From Tetrapyrgos nigripes (taxonomy: Eukaryota; Basidiomycota; Agaricomycetes; Agaricales; Campanellaceae): DNA of 64,000 nucleotides. Of this stretch, positions 47,261-58,050 are shown in pieces. The stretch lies in contig JAACJM010000015.1 of assembly GCA_013368315.1 (NCBI GenBank), forward strand, positions 186,001 to 250,000. Direction: 5' to 3'. Within the stretch, counting starts at the first letter, position 1, and the number at the start of each line of letters is the position of its first letter. Below the pieces are notes generated by a model that was not told the origin of the DNA, did no database searches, and saw nothing but the letters and a program-made list of their open reading frames with translations. A program made the position numbers and the translations under genes.

Positions 47261-48528
47261 ATGTCTGATCCAGTCACGCAGGCGAAACTGCTCTTTGCTG
47301 GTAATGATGTCGTTATGTTGGGATATGGTGAGTGTTGATTGAACAGCTTCTGCAATTCTGCTGGCTAAAGGACCTCTGAAGGGGTGTACGTTACGATCAC
47401 AGCCATCTGCACCCATTATCTCTTCACAAGTAATGTTCGCAACTGGATTACAATTGCGTACACTGTCGCCACCTTCATAGTAACGACCATCTTCCTCGTA
47501 TCGAGCACCAAGTTCACGGAGCTGCTCCTTATTGAAAGCGCAATGGACCCCATTGGAACCGCAAAGCTTTCGCAAAGATTAGATCTACTCGAACAGGTGG
47601 TATACTCTGCTAAAATCTGGCTTGCAGATGGATTACTGGTGAGTAGGTCTGGAAGGCATAAACAGGTACTCGTACTCAGATGTACAAAGATCTATCGCAT
47701 GTGGGTTGTCTGGTTTGGTAACAGCACGGTCACAATCCCTCCCATCATACTTTGGATTGGTTCTTTCGGTGAGTACTCCGCCGATATAATGTGAAAATTA
47801 TGTGACGTTCATCTGTCCTCCTCCGCTAGCTACTGGAATGGCTGGACTACTGCTCTTCTATCATGAGGAAGATGCACAAATAATCAGGAACCTTGGCGTC
47901 TCCTTCCATTCCTGTTCTGTAGCTCTCAACGTCATAGCTACTTCCCTTATTGCCGGCAAGCTCCTCTACCACAGACACATGTGGAAATCCATTGGGAACC
48001 CAGATGGTGGAGAGCACGGAAGAAGATATCTGTCGCTTTTGGCCGTTTTTGCTGAGTCCGGAGCCATCTACACGATATCGGGATTAGTCTATATCCCATT
48101 ATACGCAAAGAACAGTAACTTTATTTATGTATGGGCTGCGGTACTGGAAGCTGCTTCTGTAAGTCCGGTTTTTCTCCATGTCATTCCGAAACTCACGCTT
48201 CATTCCATAATTTCAGGGAATCGCACCCATGCTTATCGTTCTCCGGATGGCACTGGGTACAGCAGTTTCAAGCTCCAAACACCCTGTACATTACAAGACC
48301 GAGTCAAGTGCACTTACGACAATGGAGTTTGGAGAGTCTTCCCGCCTGGGAAATAAGAGACAAACTATTGAGCTAAACTCATACGCCGCAAACCCAGGAG
48401 AATCATTCGGAGCCACTGCGACTGGTAGTGATGTTACAAGAGACACGCATGAGCGCTCTAAGAAAGCAGAAGCGCCATCAGAGGATAACGCTATTTGTGA
48501 GCTATTCACGGTCTTTTTTGATTCCTAA
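47261..48528 (+). CDS. Multi-pass membrane protein, basidiomycete seven-helix type
   Basis: Start MSDPVTQAKLLFAGNDVVML is joined by an intron (about 47329-47378) to VYVTITAICTHYLF. Hydrophobic helices follow (WITIAYTVATFIVTTIFLVS; STVTIPPIILWIGSF; ATGMAGLLLFYH; VALNVIATSLIAGKLLY; SGAIYTISGLVYIPLYA; GIAPMLIVLRMALGTAV). The C-terminal tail of about 85 residues is soluble, Ser/Glu-rich and acidic. This shape (about seven helices plus a variable tail) is common in Agaricomycete genomes; no ligand or function is known to me. Bases 47640-47668 can be read through or spliced, so a 9-residue insert (VSRSGRHKQ) is uncertain. Confidence 0.7.
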
Positions 48529-48804
48529 GATGCTTACTACTGGCCCAAGAAATCGGAAATATCAGCGTCTCTCGAGCGCAGAGGGTCAAAAGGTATTGCG
48601 CAATTAATGGGTGGTTCCGTAGTTTAGGATCATGCGTACTAATAGTTTCATGTCTGTTTGTAAGTAATTGAAGGCTGGCCTTAGTTGTAACATGTTCTGT
48701 CACGAATCCGAGTCATATGACGTGTGGCCTTGCTGCCTTGAACTTTGTCTAGATGAAGGTCTACAAGGAATTGTAAGAGCAATGGAAGTGAATGAGAACC
48801 AGCT

Positions 48805-49915
48805 TCAGAATCCAAAAATATCATCAATCTCGTCCTTCCTCTTCTTCCTTTTCTTCTTGATCGAACCATCCGGTTTGACATCCGGTTTTGTTCTCTCCGG
48901 TTTTTGCTTTCGCTCAACGACTATAGGAACTGTATTACTTCAGCAGTGATGATAATGTCGTAGTCATGAATTACTCACCATCTTGGAGTACGGTACGTAC
49001 TGGCGCTACCACAGGCATCTCTAATGACATAGACTGTTGTGACGCAGGAGGCAGCGGAGTCGATGAGTGTTTCTTTTCGGAGACAGGTATTTGATCATTC
49101 TGAAATCGTTTGGTAAATCCGGATGCAACTTGCGACTGTTCGAGACCTACCCTTAACACAGAGAGCAACCGAACGAGAACCTGTTTGATTTTCTGCGCGG
49201 TATTATCCAATTCTGAGACAAGTATTGCCATCCTTGAAGCAATAGCAGTCAGCGTCAGAATGAGCTGAATAAATGCGCCGGTCTGCATTGCAAGAGAGAA
49301 GGATCTCAATATAGCAGTTAGATTTTACGCTGCTGTAAGATTATGCAGCTCTACTGTACCTGTAAGTCGTAGACAGTTTTTCGTGCATCTATATGTCGTC
49401 AAGAAGAAAGAAAAAGGCGAAGAAATGCCTTGCGTACCTTCTGGGCTAAACTCGAGAAAGCTGCCAGAGAGCTTGTGACATCAGAGACGTATTTCTCATC
49501 CGGATATTGCGTCCATGAACCTGACATAGACTTGGCACTGCAAAAAGAAACAATTAGTCTTGCGAGACAACGCACGCATGATTTCCTACTTGTTGGGGTC
49601 CGCTCCCCGGAAGAAAGTAACACGGAGACTGTCAAGAACTCCAGCTACGTTGAACTCTTCTAGACGTTTTGCAAACTTGCGCATCTCACAGACATGTCTC
49701 CAGAACAAGGCTGAGTGATGTTGGTTTTTGCTCTTGTAGTACAGGCGTTCAAGAATATGAGACTCGTTTCTCTGCGAAGAGGAAAGAGTGTGCAAGAGAC
49801 GAGAGAACACTTTAAGGTCCTTCAAGACCGCATCAATTGAAGAGAACTTGAAAGCGAGAAGCGAGTTTCTATCTAACACATTTGGAGAGTGAAGTCGCCT
49901 ATTTCGTCGCAGCAT
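48805..49915 (-). CDS. RMP1/NEPRO-like protein (RNase MRP subunit family)
   Basis: Likely nucleolar protein of the RNase MRP complex (rRNA processing). Start MLRRNRRLHSPNVLDRNSLL; core block HILERLYYKSKNQHHSALFW then RHVCEMRKFAKRLEEFN is typical of the Rmp1/NEPRO domain. Later exons give SWTQYPDEKYVSDVTSSL, AAFSSLAQK, ARKTVYDLQTGAFIQLILTL and TAIASRMAILVSELDN. The tail is lysine-rich and ends KKKRKKRKDEIDDIFGF, a probable nucleolar signal. Introns at about 49539-49590, 49387-49437, 49283-49357 and 48910-48978. The small exon at about 49358-49386 (ARKTVYDLQ) does not keep frame with its upstream neighbour by one base, so a border there is wrong or a base is missing. A start at 50014 would add 33 residues. 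Confidence 0.75.
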
Positions 49916-50266
49916 GAAAGGAGCCGTGCTCCAAAGAGGAGAGACTGAAAATGGCGACAAAAGAAAGAGAAGAGAGACGGGAGGCCGGGCCGAGTTTTTC
50001 GGCAACGCCACCAAGCCAAGAAAGCTGCAAAATCCAGCAAATCTACACCTCTTTGCATCTCTTTTTTGCGTCTCGTCACCCGTAAAATCACTTCAGTGCC
50101 TTGGTACATAGTGGGGAAAAAGAAAGTGAAAGTTGAAAGTTATTAAAAAACCCTCCTCGGTGCACTGACGTCATCTTACAATGGCCTCTTAAGACATTGT
50201 CTCAGATGGTAGCTTCTTGACTTTCTACTTCAGAGACCGCGTTCTTTTCGTCACTGGCATCCTGCA
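49916..50266. promoter_or_regulatory. Divergent promoter region
   Basis: This 351-bp region lies between the starts of the RMP1-like gene and the DNA-binding protein gene. It contains A-rich stretches (about 50114-50150) but no recognised element. Confidence 0.4.
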
Positions 50267-51285
50267 ATGAACTCTGAAAATGACTCAGATCTCCACAAGA
50301 CAATTTCACAACGCATTCGCAGCAATCAACGCAAACGAAACCCATCTACCAACGAGAATACAAAAGCTGTTACCGTCAATGTTGTTGACGACGATGGGCC
50401 TCCGGAAAGCCGCCGGGCAAAGAATAGGAGAGTAAATCCCGAAAGTGAGCCTTTATACCTGTGTGTCACTAGTCAGTACTCAATCTTTTTGAGCAGAGCT
50501 TGCCGAGCGACTGGGACCAGATCTGGTTCGAGAAATGGAAGTTTACATTCAGTCTGGCGCTATGATGCCCAACTTCGCCATCCGCAAAGAGCTTCAAGAA
50601 CGCTATCAGGTTGATAGAAGACATTTGTACGATTATTTTCACGCTAGGGGTTCGTGACTTCCTCTGTCGTCTCCCTATCCAAGTTGCTAAAGTACGCGTG
50701 TAGGTCTTCGTGTGGCTAAGGAAGATCGTCATTGTAATCTGGCTCGAAGCCGTCAGGCGAAAGCGAAAGCGAAAGCTGTAAAGGTGAGCCCGAGTGCCAG
50801 TGCGTCAACGAACACTCGCTGAGACTTTGTCCCAGGAAGCTTCCAGAACTTCATCTGTTACTCCTTCTCCTCTTCCTCCATCATCTGCAAGTCAGCTTCC
50901 CAAGAAACAAGATGAAATTCCAAGTCCTCAAGCGCATATATCGACCCCATCTGCAAACACCAGCTCTATGGACACTTGCAACAAAGAAGACCAATCTTTT
51001 GCATTCAAGACGCCTTATTTTTCGGGAGAATCGATGTCCCTTCCTCACGGTCAGCTTCCAGTATTCCCTGCCATGGGCGAATTCCAGAACCACAACGTTT
51101 ACCCGTACTCCTTTGGACAAGTTTACGATGGCTATCTACAGCCCACGACTAGCTATCATGAAATGTCTCTGGCTCACAATCCCTTTCCTCTCGGTTATTC
51201 GGACATGGACATTGATCCTGCACGCTCGTTTTTGGCCGGCACGGAACTCAACTTCGATATATACTACTGGTCAGAAGGCATATAA
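50267..51285 (+). CDS. DNA-binding protein with homeodomain-like helix-turn-helix
   Basis: Four exons. The N-terminus is short and basic (IRSNQRKRN; SRRAKNRRVNPE). Exons 2-3 encode the conserved block LAERLGPDLVREMEVYIQSG, AMMPNFAIRKELQERYQVDR and RHLYDYFHARGLRVAKEDRH. It reads like three helices, the last (RRHLYDYFHARGLRV) resembling a homeodomain recognition helix. A basic run (RSRQAKAKAKAVK) follows. The C-terminal half is Ser/Pro/Gln-rich with aromatic and acidic residues (YSDMDIDPARSFLAG), as in activation domains. Thus probably a nuclear transcription factor; target genes unknown. Introns at about 50443-50501, 50650-50702 and 50785-50836. The precise family is not certain. Confidence 0.65.
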
Positions 51286-51383
51286 TCAACAAATGGTCCA
51301 AATCAAAGCAAGGTTATAGTAATTGTACAGATAGTTTGCAGGATGAGGCTATCGCCGAAGTGTATTATAGCAGTATGTATATT

Positions 51384-53336
51384 CTACACCAAGAGTTCCT
51401 CAATAGATAACAACACCTGGTTCCAAAATCGCTCTACAACTCCTTCCTCAAATCCGTTCTTATCGTAGCCTAAGCTGACCCAAAACTTTGAACGGAAGGT
51501 ATATCCAAACAAAAGCATTCCTCCTGGATGTTAGGGTTAGCGTTAGGGTTTGATGGTTATGTTGAGACGGTTACCTGGACGTTGCCGTGACCCTGTGGTC
51601 AACGTATGTAGTTCTATTTCGGGGTATCGAGAATGCTTATACGTTCCGTCCAAGTTCCCAAGTAACGACAGTCCAATGAGAGCCGAGGAGGGTGCACGAG
51701 GACTGGGCTTGTTCTGAGTGGTCGCTGGTGCTGGCTTCCAGATACCCAGTGCCTTATCATCATCTTCTTTGGCCCACACCCTTGCTCGGGCGCCTCTCTC
51801 TCGAGCCATCTCACGAGTACGTGGTATGAGCATAGGGTGCTTCACAGCATTGGTACTTTGCTCTTTAGCCGAACGCGCTCGGTGCCAGAAAGTTCGTGTC
51901 AAGTCGTCATCGTCCTTGGGAATAAAGGTAGGGAGGATGACATTGAAGTACCCAATTGAGAGGAACCAGTAAGAATCGCTGAGCTGCCTGGAAGGAGACA
52001 GGTAAGGTCGCATGTTGAGGGCGGAATACATCATGCTGATGTGCATATGTTAATGAAGAGCAATTGTACAAAGTTGAATAGTAAGAGACTCACGTTGGAA
52101 GATCCCATTTGACCTTCGAAGTCTTCGCCCAGGCGATATTACAAATAGCGAAGAGAGCACTAGAGATGGAGACTCCGTGATTCTTGCAGGCCTTCAATAT
52201 TTTCTTTGTACGTTCCTCGTCAAAGGACACTGTCGGAGCTACGGTTTCCCGAGCTTTCCTCGCTCCCTTTGGGAATGTCTGTCCACCCTGAAGTGATGAT
52301 TGGACTTGAGAATATGAAATTGACAATTCGGCGAGAAAATACCTACAATCAATCTATCTTGACTGTTCCGGAATTCAACACGAGAAGCAACACGCTGTAA
52401 GGTAGTCGAACATTCTGGGAGCCGATCCTCCATAGCAGTGGGTAGGAATGAGGCCTAGAACACAAGAAGGTACGTCAGATGGGTCGTAGCTCTCAAGAAA
52501 TGCATCATCAGATGCTACGTACTGGTGTTCTCTTGAAACAGCGTTCTTGCCATTCAAAGGTCAACAGATCTTGGAGACCTTTTGAATCACTGGAACTGAG
52601 GAGACTGAAGAACTCGTTCGCGAACGCATGCAAGGCCATTCCGTCCCCAAGAAAGTGGGTAGCGCATATCATGAGATCATATTCTCGACTGACATCGGTG
52701 TTAGAAGACCCAAGCAGCGTGGAACTGTCCCCGTTCATTGTGACACCTGCTTTCTCGGGGTTTGACACGATGAGGTATGACAGACGAGAAGATGAAAGAG
52801 TGCGTTGGCCGTTGAGGTACGAATCTAGTAGTTCTGGAAGCAAAAAAAAAAATAAAACATCCGTCTAGAACACTTCAAAAACAACAGCTAACGGACCATC
52901 TTTAGGCTGTGTACGGTAGTCAATATTGGACTCTGCGAGTTTGAGAGCTTCTTCCGGAGACCGTGGAGGGGTATACCTAGTCAGACGAAGCAGCGAGGCC
53001 AATAAATGTCGAGTAATATCGAGAGTCGGGGCACGTACACAAATCGTATGTCGTCGTAACTATGCATTTCCACTTGGGACGCAAGGAGAGGATGTCTGAT
53101 CCTTAGAATACTCCAGACTAGAGCAACGCATTGGGGATCCATGATGTACAAAGGTGCACGGAACCCGAGATGAAGATACCTAAGGACAAGTCTTGCAGTT
53201 AGAGAAATAGCAGGAAGGAACAGTATAAAGACACGTACATGTCGTTGACTCCATTCTCTCGTGAAGGTAGGAAGTAGGAGGCCTCGGTATCGCCAAGCTT
53301 CCGCTCAAGATGAGTGATAGGATTGGGCAGACGCAT
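51384..53336 (-). CDS. HxxxD-type acyltransferase / condensation-domain-like protein
   Basis: Belongs by motif to the CoA-dependent acyltransferase superfamily (alcohol acetyltransferase or peptide-synthetase condensation-like). Start MRLPNPITHLERKLGDTEAS (ATG 53336). The catalytic motif is in MICATHFLGDGMALHAFANE (H-F-L-G-D, about 52670-52640). A second structural block lies in WDLPTMMYSALNMRPYLSPS and SIGYFNVILPTF. The C-terminal exon reads GGMLLFGYTFRSKFWVSLGY and ends IEELLV at stop 51384-51386. About eight introns; the intron at about 51527-51578 holds telomere-like repeats. No adjacent biosynthetic genes define a substrate. Convergent with the DNA-binding gene, 98 bp apart. Confidence 0.75.
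51531..51549 (+). repeat. Short interstitial telomere-like repeat inside an intron
   Basis: TTAGGG, TTAGCG and TTAGGG occur head to tail; on the coding strand of the acyltransferase gene this reads CCCTAA CGCTAA CCCTAA within an intron, just before its acceptor at about 51527. CTAAC, the usual fungal branch-site core, occurs twice in it. Confidence 0.8.
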
Positions 53337-54127
53337 ACTTCCGGTGAGACCTTGAAAGGACCCTATGCTCTGAAACGCTATAAATACTGTCCAAGATGCA
53401 ACTTGGGCTTTGAGTGGACTAATTGCGAATGGCAATCACATAGCCCTCGGAGGAAGCCAAGCATTGAGATATGTTTTACGATCCAGCCGGGCGGCCTATG
53501 GATTTTGTGAATTGCAAATAATTTTTTAATAATTATAGCCAGAGTAGGCTAAAGAAAGCACGTCCCTTGTATGTTTTTGGCGTGAATTGAAGCAGGTGGT
53601 GGTGGCAAAAGATGAAGATATCTGTCACAGTTCTGTGCGGCGTTTGAAGGCTAGCTGTAAACATAGAAGAGGGGAAATCCAAACGCGGGGCAGCCGAAAC
53701 GTAAATCCTGAGGTCACAAGCTGCAACATCGTCGAAAACTGAATTGATATGACGATAAGTCGACGACGAGGCATCAAGAAGTGCTTATTCTGAATCTGCC
53801 CTGAAGCTACTGTTCTTCGGGGGCAAATAACTAAGGTTTTTCCCCGACTTTTGTCCGCTGCTTGATCCTGGAGTATCGCATAGTCGTACTGAATGTCTGC
53901 AGACAGCGAAATCCCAGGCACCAACAAATGTGTCAGTCTGGGCTGAAGATGCCTTAGAACTTACATACACAATATTTCCTTTACCATCGGCGTAAAGCAG
54001 ACAGGCACATCCCAAACGCCGTAACCTTGATAACAGTAATAATACAACATAGCTGTAAACCACTAGCGTCAAAGACCGAAGGAACAAGAAATCGCAGACA
54101 AAAATAGAGACCATTCAATATCTTCAT
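53337..54127. other. Intergenic region
   Basis: About 790 bp between the start of the acyltransferase gene and the stop of the transporter gene, both on the minus strand. A 109-codon minus-strand frame (53785-54114) begins with a hydrophobic stretch but then has no conserved-looking content; I do not call it. No repeat or RNA gene is seen. Confidence 0.5.
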
Positions 54128-55515
54128 TCATTTTTCCTCATGCTTGTCTGATGGCGCCTCCCATACCACGATATTAATTTCCGGTTCATTATCTCTAGCA
54201 CCTCGTCCCATAGACTCGATGTCGACAGCCTTACGTGGCGGAGCCGCTTTTCCTTCCGCAGACTTGACCCATGTATAGTACCTGTCGGAGACTGGACTTA
54301 GAGAGGAAACAAAAGACATATGACGACTTACACCGTGCCACCAAGTATCAAAAGAATGGACGAGGCTCGATTGCTGTGGACTAGTCTGAATCAACCGTAG
54401 ATGGGCTCAATGAAGAAAACGTACGTATTCAAGAGATCATGGAATATCCAAACACCGAGTATAGTCTGAAGCACGGAGCGAGCGGCCTACAAACAAGGTG
54501 TTAACGAAATCTGTGAGGCAAGAAAAGTAAAGACTGACGCTGGAGAACATGTGCGTGATTGGACTTGTCACTTTGATACTAAGAAGGCCAGCGACGCAAA
54601 GTAAGAATCCAAAAATGCCAGTGACGATGCTCCCCCAAATGAACATTGTGCCTTTCCATTCAGCGCTGAGGATCTTGTTTCGCAGTAACTCGTGCTCTCC
54701 ATTCAAAAGGACGAAAGGAAAGAGGAAGACGGCGGATCCCGCATTCTGCCACCAAGCCAGCTGAATGGTAGAGTTATCGCAGTGCGGAAGCGAAGACTTG
54801 ATAAGAACGGCATGGAATGCTATGAATAGCGACGATAGAAATCCATAGAATAGAGAAAGTATCGAGGGAGATGACGAAACCGGGACCAAGCTGGTCGGAG
54901 TTATCCCAACGAAGAATCCGAAAGTGACAATAGATGCTGCCCCAATTACTTTCCAAGTTGGGATAGAGTGGGTGTTGACTGACGAGACGATGATTGTCAG
55001 CGGAAGCTGAAGACCTCGAGCGATCTGGAGTCGACATGAGTGCCCCTGATCCAGGCAACTTCGAGGCTGCAAAATAGGAAGAACTTGCCTGAAAGAAGGA
55101 CGCTTCGACATCTCGTAAACAAAGGGTATTGAACACGAGACCAATCACGTTGACGAGGATTACGGGGGTGAGCTTCTTTGCGATGGATAGATGCAACCTG
55201 GGGATCTCGACGCGATTGGATATAGTTGATGAGACTTGCAACAGTACTACCGCGATGGAGAGCTGGATGAAGAGAAACAGTAATGGAAGGTCGGGATCAT
55301 TCTTCAAGACTGCCTTGTTTCTGCAAAGAGAGTAAATAAGGAACCAGCCGAGCAGACTGACGCGTTACTGACACGAATACCATCTGTATCATCGTCAAGA
55401 CAGTCAGGCGCGTTGGACATGATGAATGGGCAACAATACTTACAACCAGGGCAGCCGACATGTAAAAAGTCACGACCGCGGCGACCTGGAGGGTCTGAAG
55501 ATTGAGATTGACCAT
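54128..55515 (-). CDS. GDP-fucose-transporter-like nucleotide-sugar transporter (SLC35C/TPT family)
   Basis: Golgi or ER antiporter exchanging a nucleotide sugar for the nucleoside monophosphate. Start MVNLNLQTLQVAAVVTFYMS, then MVFV, VLKNDPDLPLLFLFIQLSIA and KLTPVILVNVIGLVFNTLCL. DVEASFFQ-IARGLQLPLTII and the C-terminal ITHMFSSAARSVLQTILGVW hold the two lysine/arginine-flanked repeats typical of SLC35C. Ten hydrophobic helices can be counted. The last exons give SSILLILGGTV-YYTWVKSAEGK and a short charged tail (54128-54290). Introns of 40-70 bp throughout. Divergent from two O-fucosyltransferase-like genes, which would use the cargo if it is GDP-fucose. Substrate is inferred from family resemblance only. 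Confidence 0.83.
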
Positions 55516-55728
55516 TGTAAAGGTAGGGGACAGTCAAGGGTAACATGAGGAGAAGAGAGTTATGTAACTTATAGTCCGAGAGGAAGAAATTCTGGTTTAC
55601 CTAAAACGGAAGTGTCCATCAAATTGATCTCGTCGGAACCCATCTCATGGGCAGTGTGTTTTCATGTCAAGTTTCATCAGTCGCCACCTTACCCCCCTTA
55701 ATTTGCATGTTCTCTTCCGACCACTACG
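55516..55728. promoter_or_regulatory. Shared promoter region of transporter and first O-fucosyltransferase-like gene
   Basis: These 213 bp separate the divergent start codons at 55515 (minus) and 55729 (plus). It is short enough to be a bidirectional promoter; no specific binding site is recognised. Confidence 0.45.
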
Positions 55729-57642
55729 ATGTCCTTCCTTTCCTTTAGGTTGAAAACAGACCCAGAGAAGGGCTACCCCCAGACTTCATCGTACTCGAGT
55801 CTACGATCAAGAAGGCGCCAGTTGGCATGCATATCCATCTTCGGACTGTCTTTCATTATATTTCTCTTCCTATGGAACACTCAGCCTCAAATCTACTGGC
55901 AAGCATCACCTCCCCTCGCTTCATCCTCGACGGAACATGAAACCCCACCTTCAAATCTGTCTATTCCCCAAATTCCAGAAGAAAATTTTGAGATAGAGCC
56001 AAGTCCACTAGATCCGCTTGCTGTTCTAAATGGTCCTCCAACAGAGCATTTCAGAGGTGAGTGTCATCGTTCAACAGACACTCGGAGAATTGACTGACTG
56101 GTTCTAAGACAATTTGAAGGGAAGTGTGCAGTATATAACTTCTTGGCCCAAGTACGTCGCGTTTTTCATGATTCGCCCACTATCTCGCTCACCATTCTCA
56201 ATCTAGTGCCGGTTGGAGTGAGTACAGCCTTCACAAAGTACCTGAAGAAAAACTGAATATTTGACTGAAGCCAACGATGTAATGACATTCGTGCGTATAC
56301 CTTGTCATGTTGTCGAAACTGAAACTAACGTTTCAACTGACAGGCCAATTTGGTGTACCTTGGCCTTATAACGGAACGCGTTCCAGTTATACCCCCCTTC
56401 ACTCCATCTCATGTCGGTTGGGACGTTGCACCTATCGCCTTTGGTGATGTATTCGACCTTCCCCGAATGCGTCGCTTAATCGGAAAGCCGATTATAGAAT
56501 GGCGCGACGTGAAGAAGCAAGACAGCGAGACCCTGGAGAACCTCGGATGCTGGGGCGTGTGGGAGTCTTCTCTCGCGGCTAATACTGAACCTAGGGGTAC
56601 CAATGTCCTTCGTCATCTCAAACTCGGTACGCAAATTTGACGGTTCTGTTGGTGTTTTCTGAGCGCTGTCTTCTCTTCTTTTCCAGACATCTCCTACACA
56701 AAGACTCCAGACTGGATCAAGTACCGTCAGGATATGGAGCATGATCCTCACACGACCTTTTGGACATTAGCGAGGTTTGCTTTCCCCGAGACTCGCAATC
56801 GAAACCTCGTCACTCCTCGGCCGTCTCCACAAAATCAAGTATCACTTCCACCAGACGAACAAATGCTCTGCTATGATTACTTGTATTATGTTTGCACACA
56901 AGAGGTCGCTTCGTTTGTTCAGTTGTCTGAACTTTCACTAACCTGCGAATCTTCCAGCCATTTGAATGGGACAAAGATTGGAGTGCATCGTGGAGATTCG
57001 TCGCCCAGCACATGCACTGGACTCCTTCCCTCGAATCGCTGGCAGACTCCTATATCAGACGCACAATGGGTATAGAAGGCAACGAACCTACACCACCTGT
57101 GAGCATAGACGTGTCATTCTTGCACTGCAACTCACTTATCACCTGCTCTAGTACATCTCAATTCACGTCCGCCATAACGACTTTCATTTTTGGTGTGGTG
57201 ATGTCCCTGTAGAAGATTGTCTTGCAAAGTTACCAGCCTATGTTCAACGGGTCCGGGAAGTACAAGAGGAGATTCTAGAGAAAAAGGGTATCAGCGTCAA
57301 TCATGTTATCGTGACCAGTGACGAAAAGGACGACGCGTGGTGGCAAGAGGTTGCTGAGCTAGGTTGGCTGCGGATAGATCATTCCATGACGGCAGTTGAA
57401 CATGGAGAATGGTGAGTCCTTCTTATTAGTAAGTAAAGTTCGGTTCCTGGACCTGAAGACTGCGTATATCCTTTACTAGGTATCCTGTTCTTATCGACGC
57501 TGTCATCCAATCGGGTGGACTTGGGTTTGTGGGCACTGACAGATCTACGATGTCGGTACTAGCTTGGAGGAGAGTTCAGGACTGGCATGGTGGATCCTAT
57601 AGAATGGTTCGCTGGGGAAGACCAGGAGCTGACGATCATTAG
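55729..57642 (+). CDS. O-fucosyltransferase-like type II membrane protein, copy 1
   Basis: Putative GDP-fucose O-fucosyltransferase-fold enzyme of the secretory pathway. MSFLSFRLKTDPEKG begins a cytosolic tail; QLACISIFGLSFIIFLFLWN (about residues 33-52) is the anchor. A Pro-rich stem ends in PLAVLNGPPTEHFRDNL. The catalytic region shows TNDVMTFANLVYLGLITERV, FDLPRMRRLIGKPIIEWRDV, PPDEQMLCYDYLYYVCTQE, ISIHVRHNDF (the family H-x-R motif) and GLGFVGTDRSTMSVLAWRRV (nucleotide-binding C-terminal motif). Introns at about 56057-56107, 56153-56207, 56221-56271, 56291-56342, 56631-56686 and later sites. Stop TAG 57640-57642. A close paralogue starts 409 bp downstream. Confidence 0.82.
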
Positions 57643-58050
57643 GATGGATTGTCTCTGACTGATTTACATGGACTGGTCATCTATGTATCTGTACAACATT
57701 CGTTGTAATCACCGTTGTTTGTAATATGGACTGCTGGTATTATTAGGGTAATAAAGTGGTACGTACATTTGTTTGCTTGCAGTTGTCCTCGCCAAGCCTA
57801 CGCCCAAACGAGAAATGTCAAGGTGCCACACCTTGCTTCTTCTCCTCCAGGTAACCGCTGCCTCGATTTCTACCACCTGGGGACCAAGCGCGGGCCCGAA
57901 GCTGCTGGCTGGCATTCATCTTGCTGGCTGATGGAGTAATTTAATGGTGCAGATGCTCCATCTCGGCAAGATACATATGTAACCGACGTATAGCATGGTT
58001 GCACTCTATATAAAATACACCTCTCCTCCATCTCACTATCCGCTGGGTGT
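57643..58050. other. Intergenic region between tandem paralogues
   Basis: This 408-bp stretch holds the 3' flank of copy 1 and the promoter of copy 2, including a TATA box near its right end. No gene seen. Confidence 0.5.
58007..58014 (+). promoter_or_regulatory. TATA box of the second O-fucosyltransferase-like gene
   Basis: TATATAAA lies 36 bases before ATG 58051, followed by a pyrimidine-rich stretch (cacctctcctccatctcac). The spacing implies a very short 5' leader. Confidence 0.5.

Noticed and set aside
51531..51549. Possible chromosome end
   Set aside because: Only three units, inside an intron and flanked by housekeeping-type genes on both sides.
53785..54114. Possible small membrane-protein gene (minus)
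   Set aside because: Hydrophobic start only; no further ordered or conserved-looking content and no convincing neighbouring exons.
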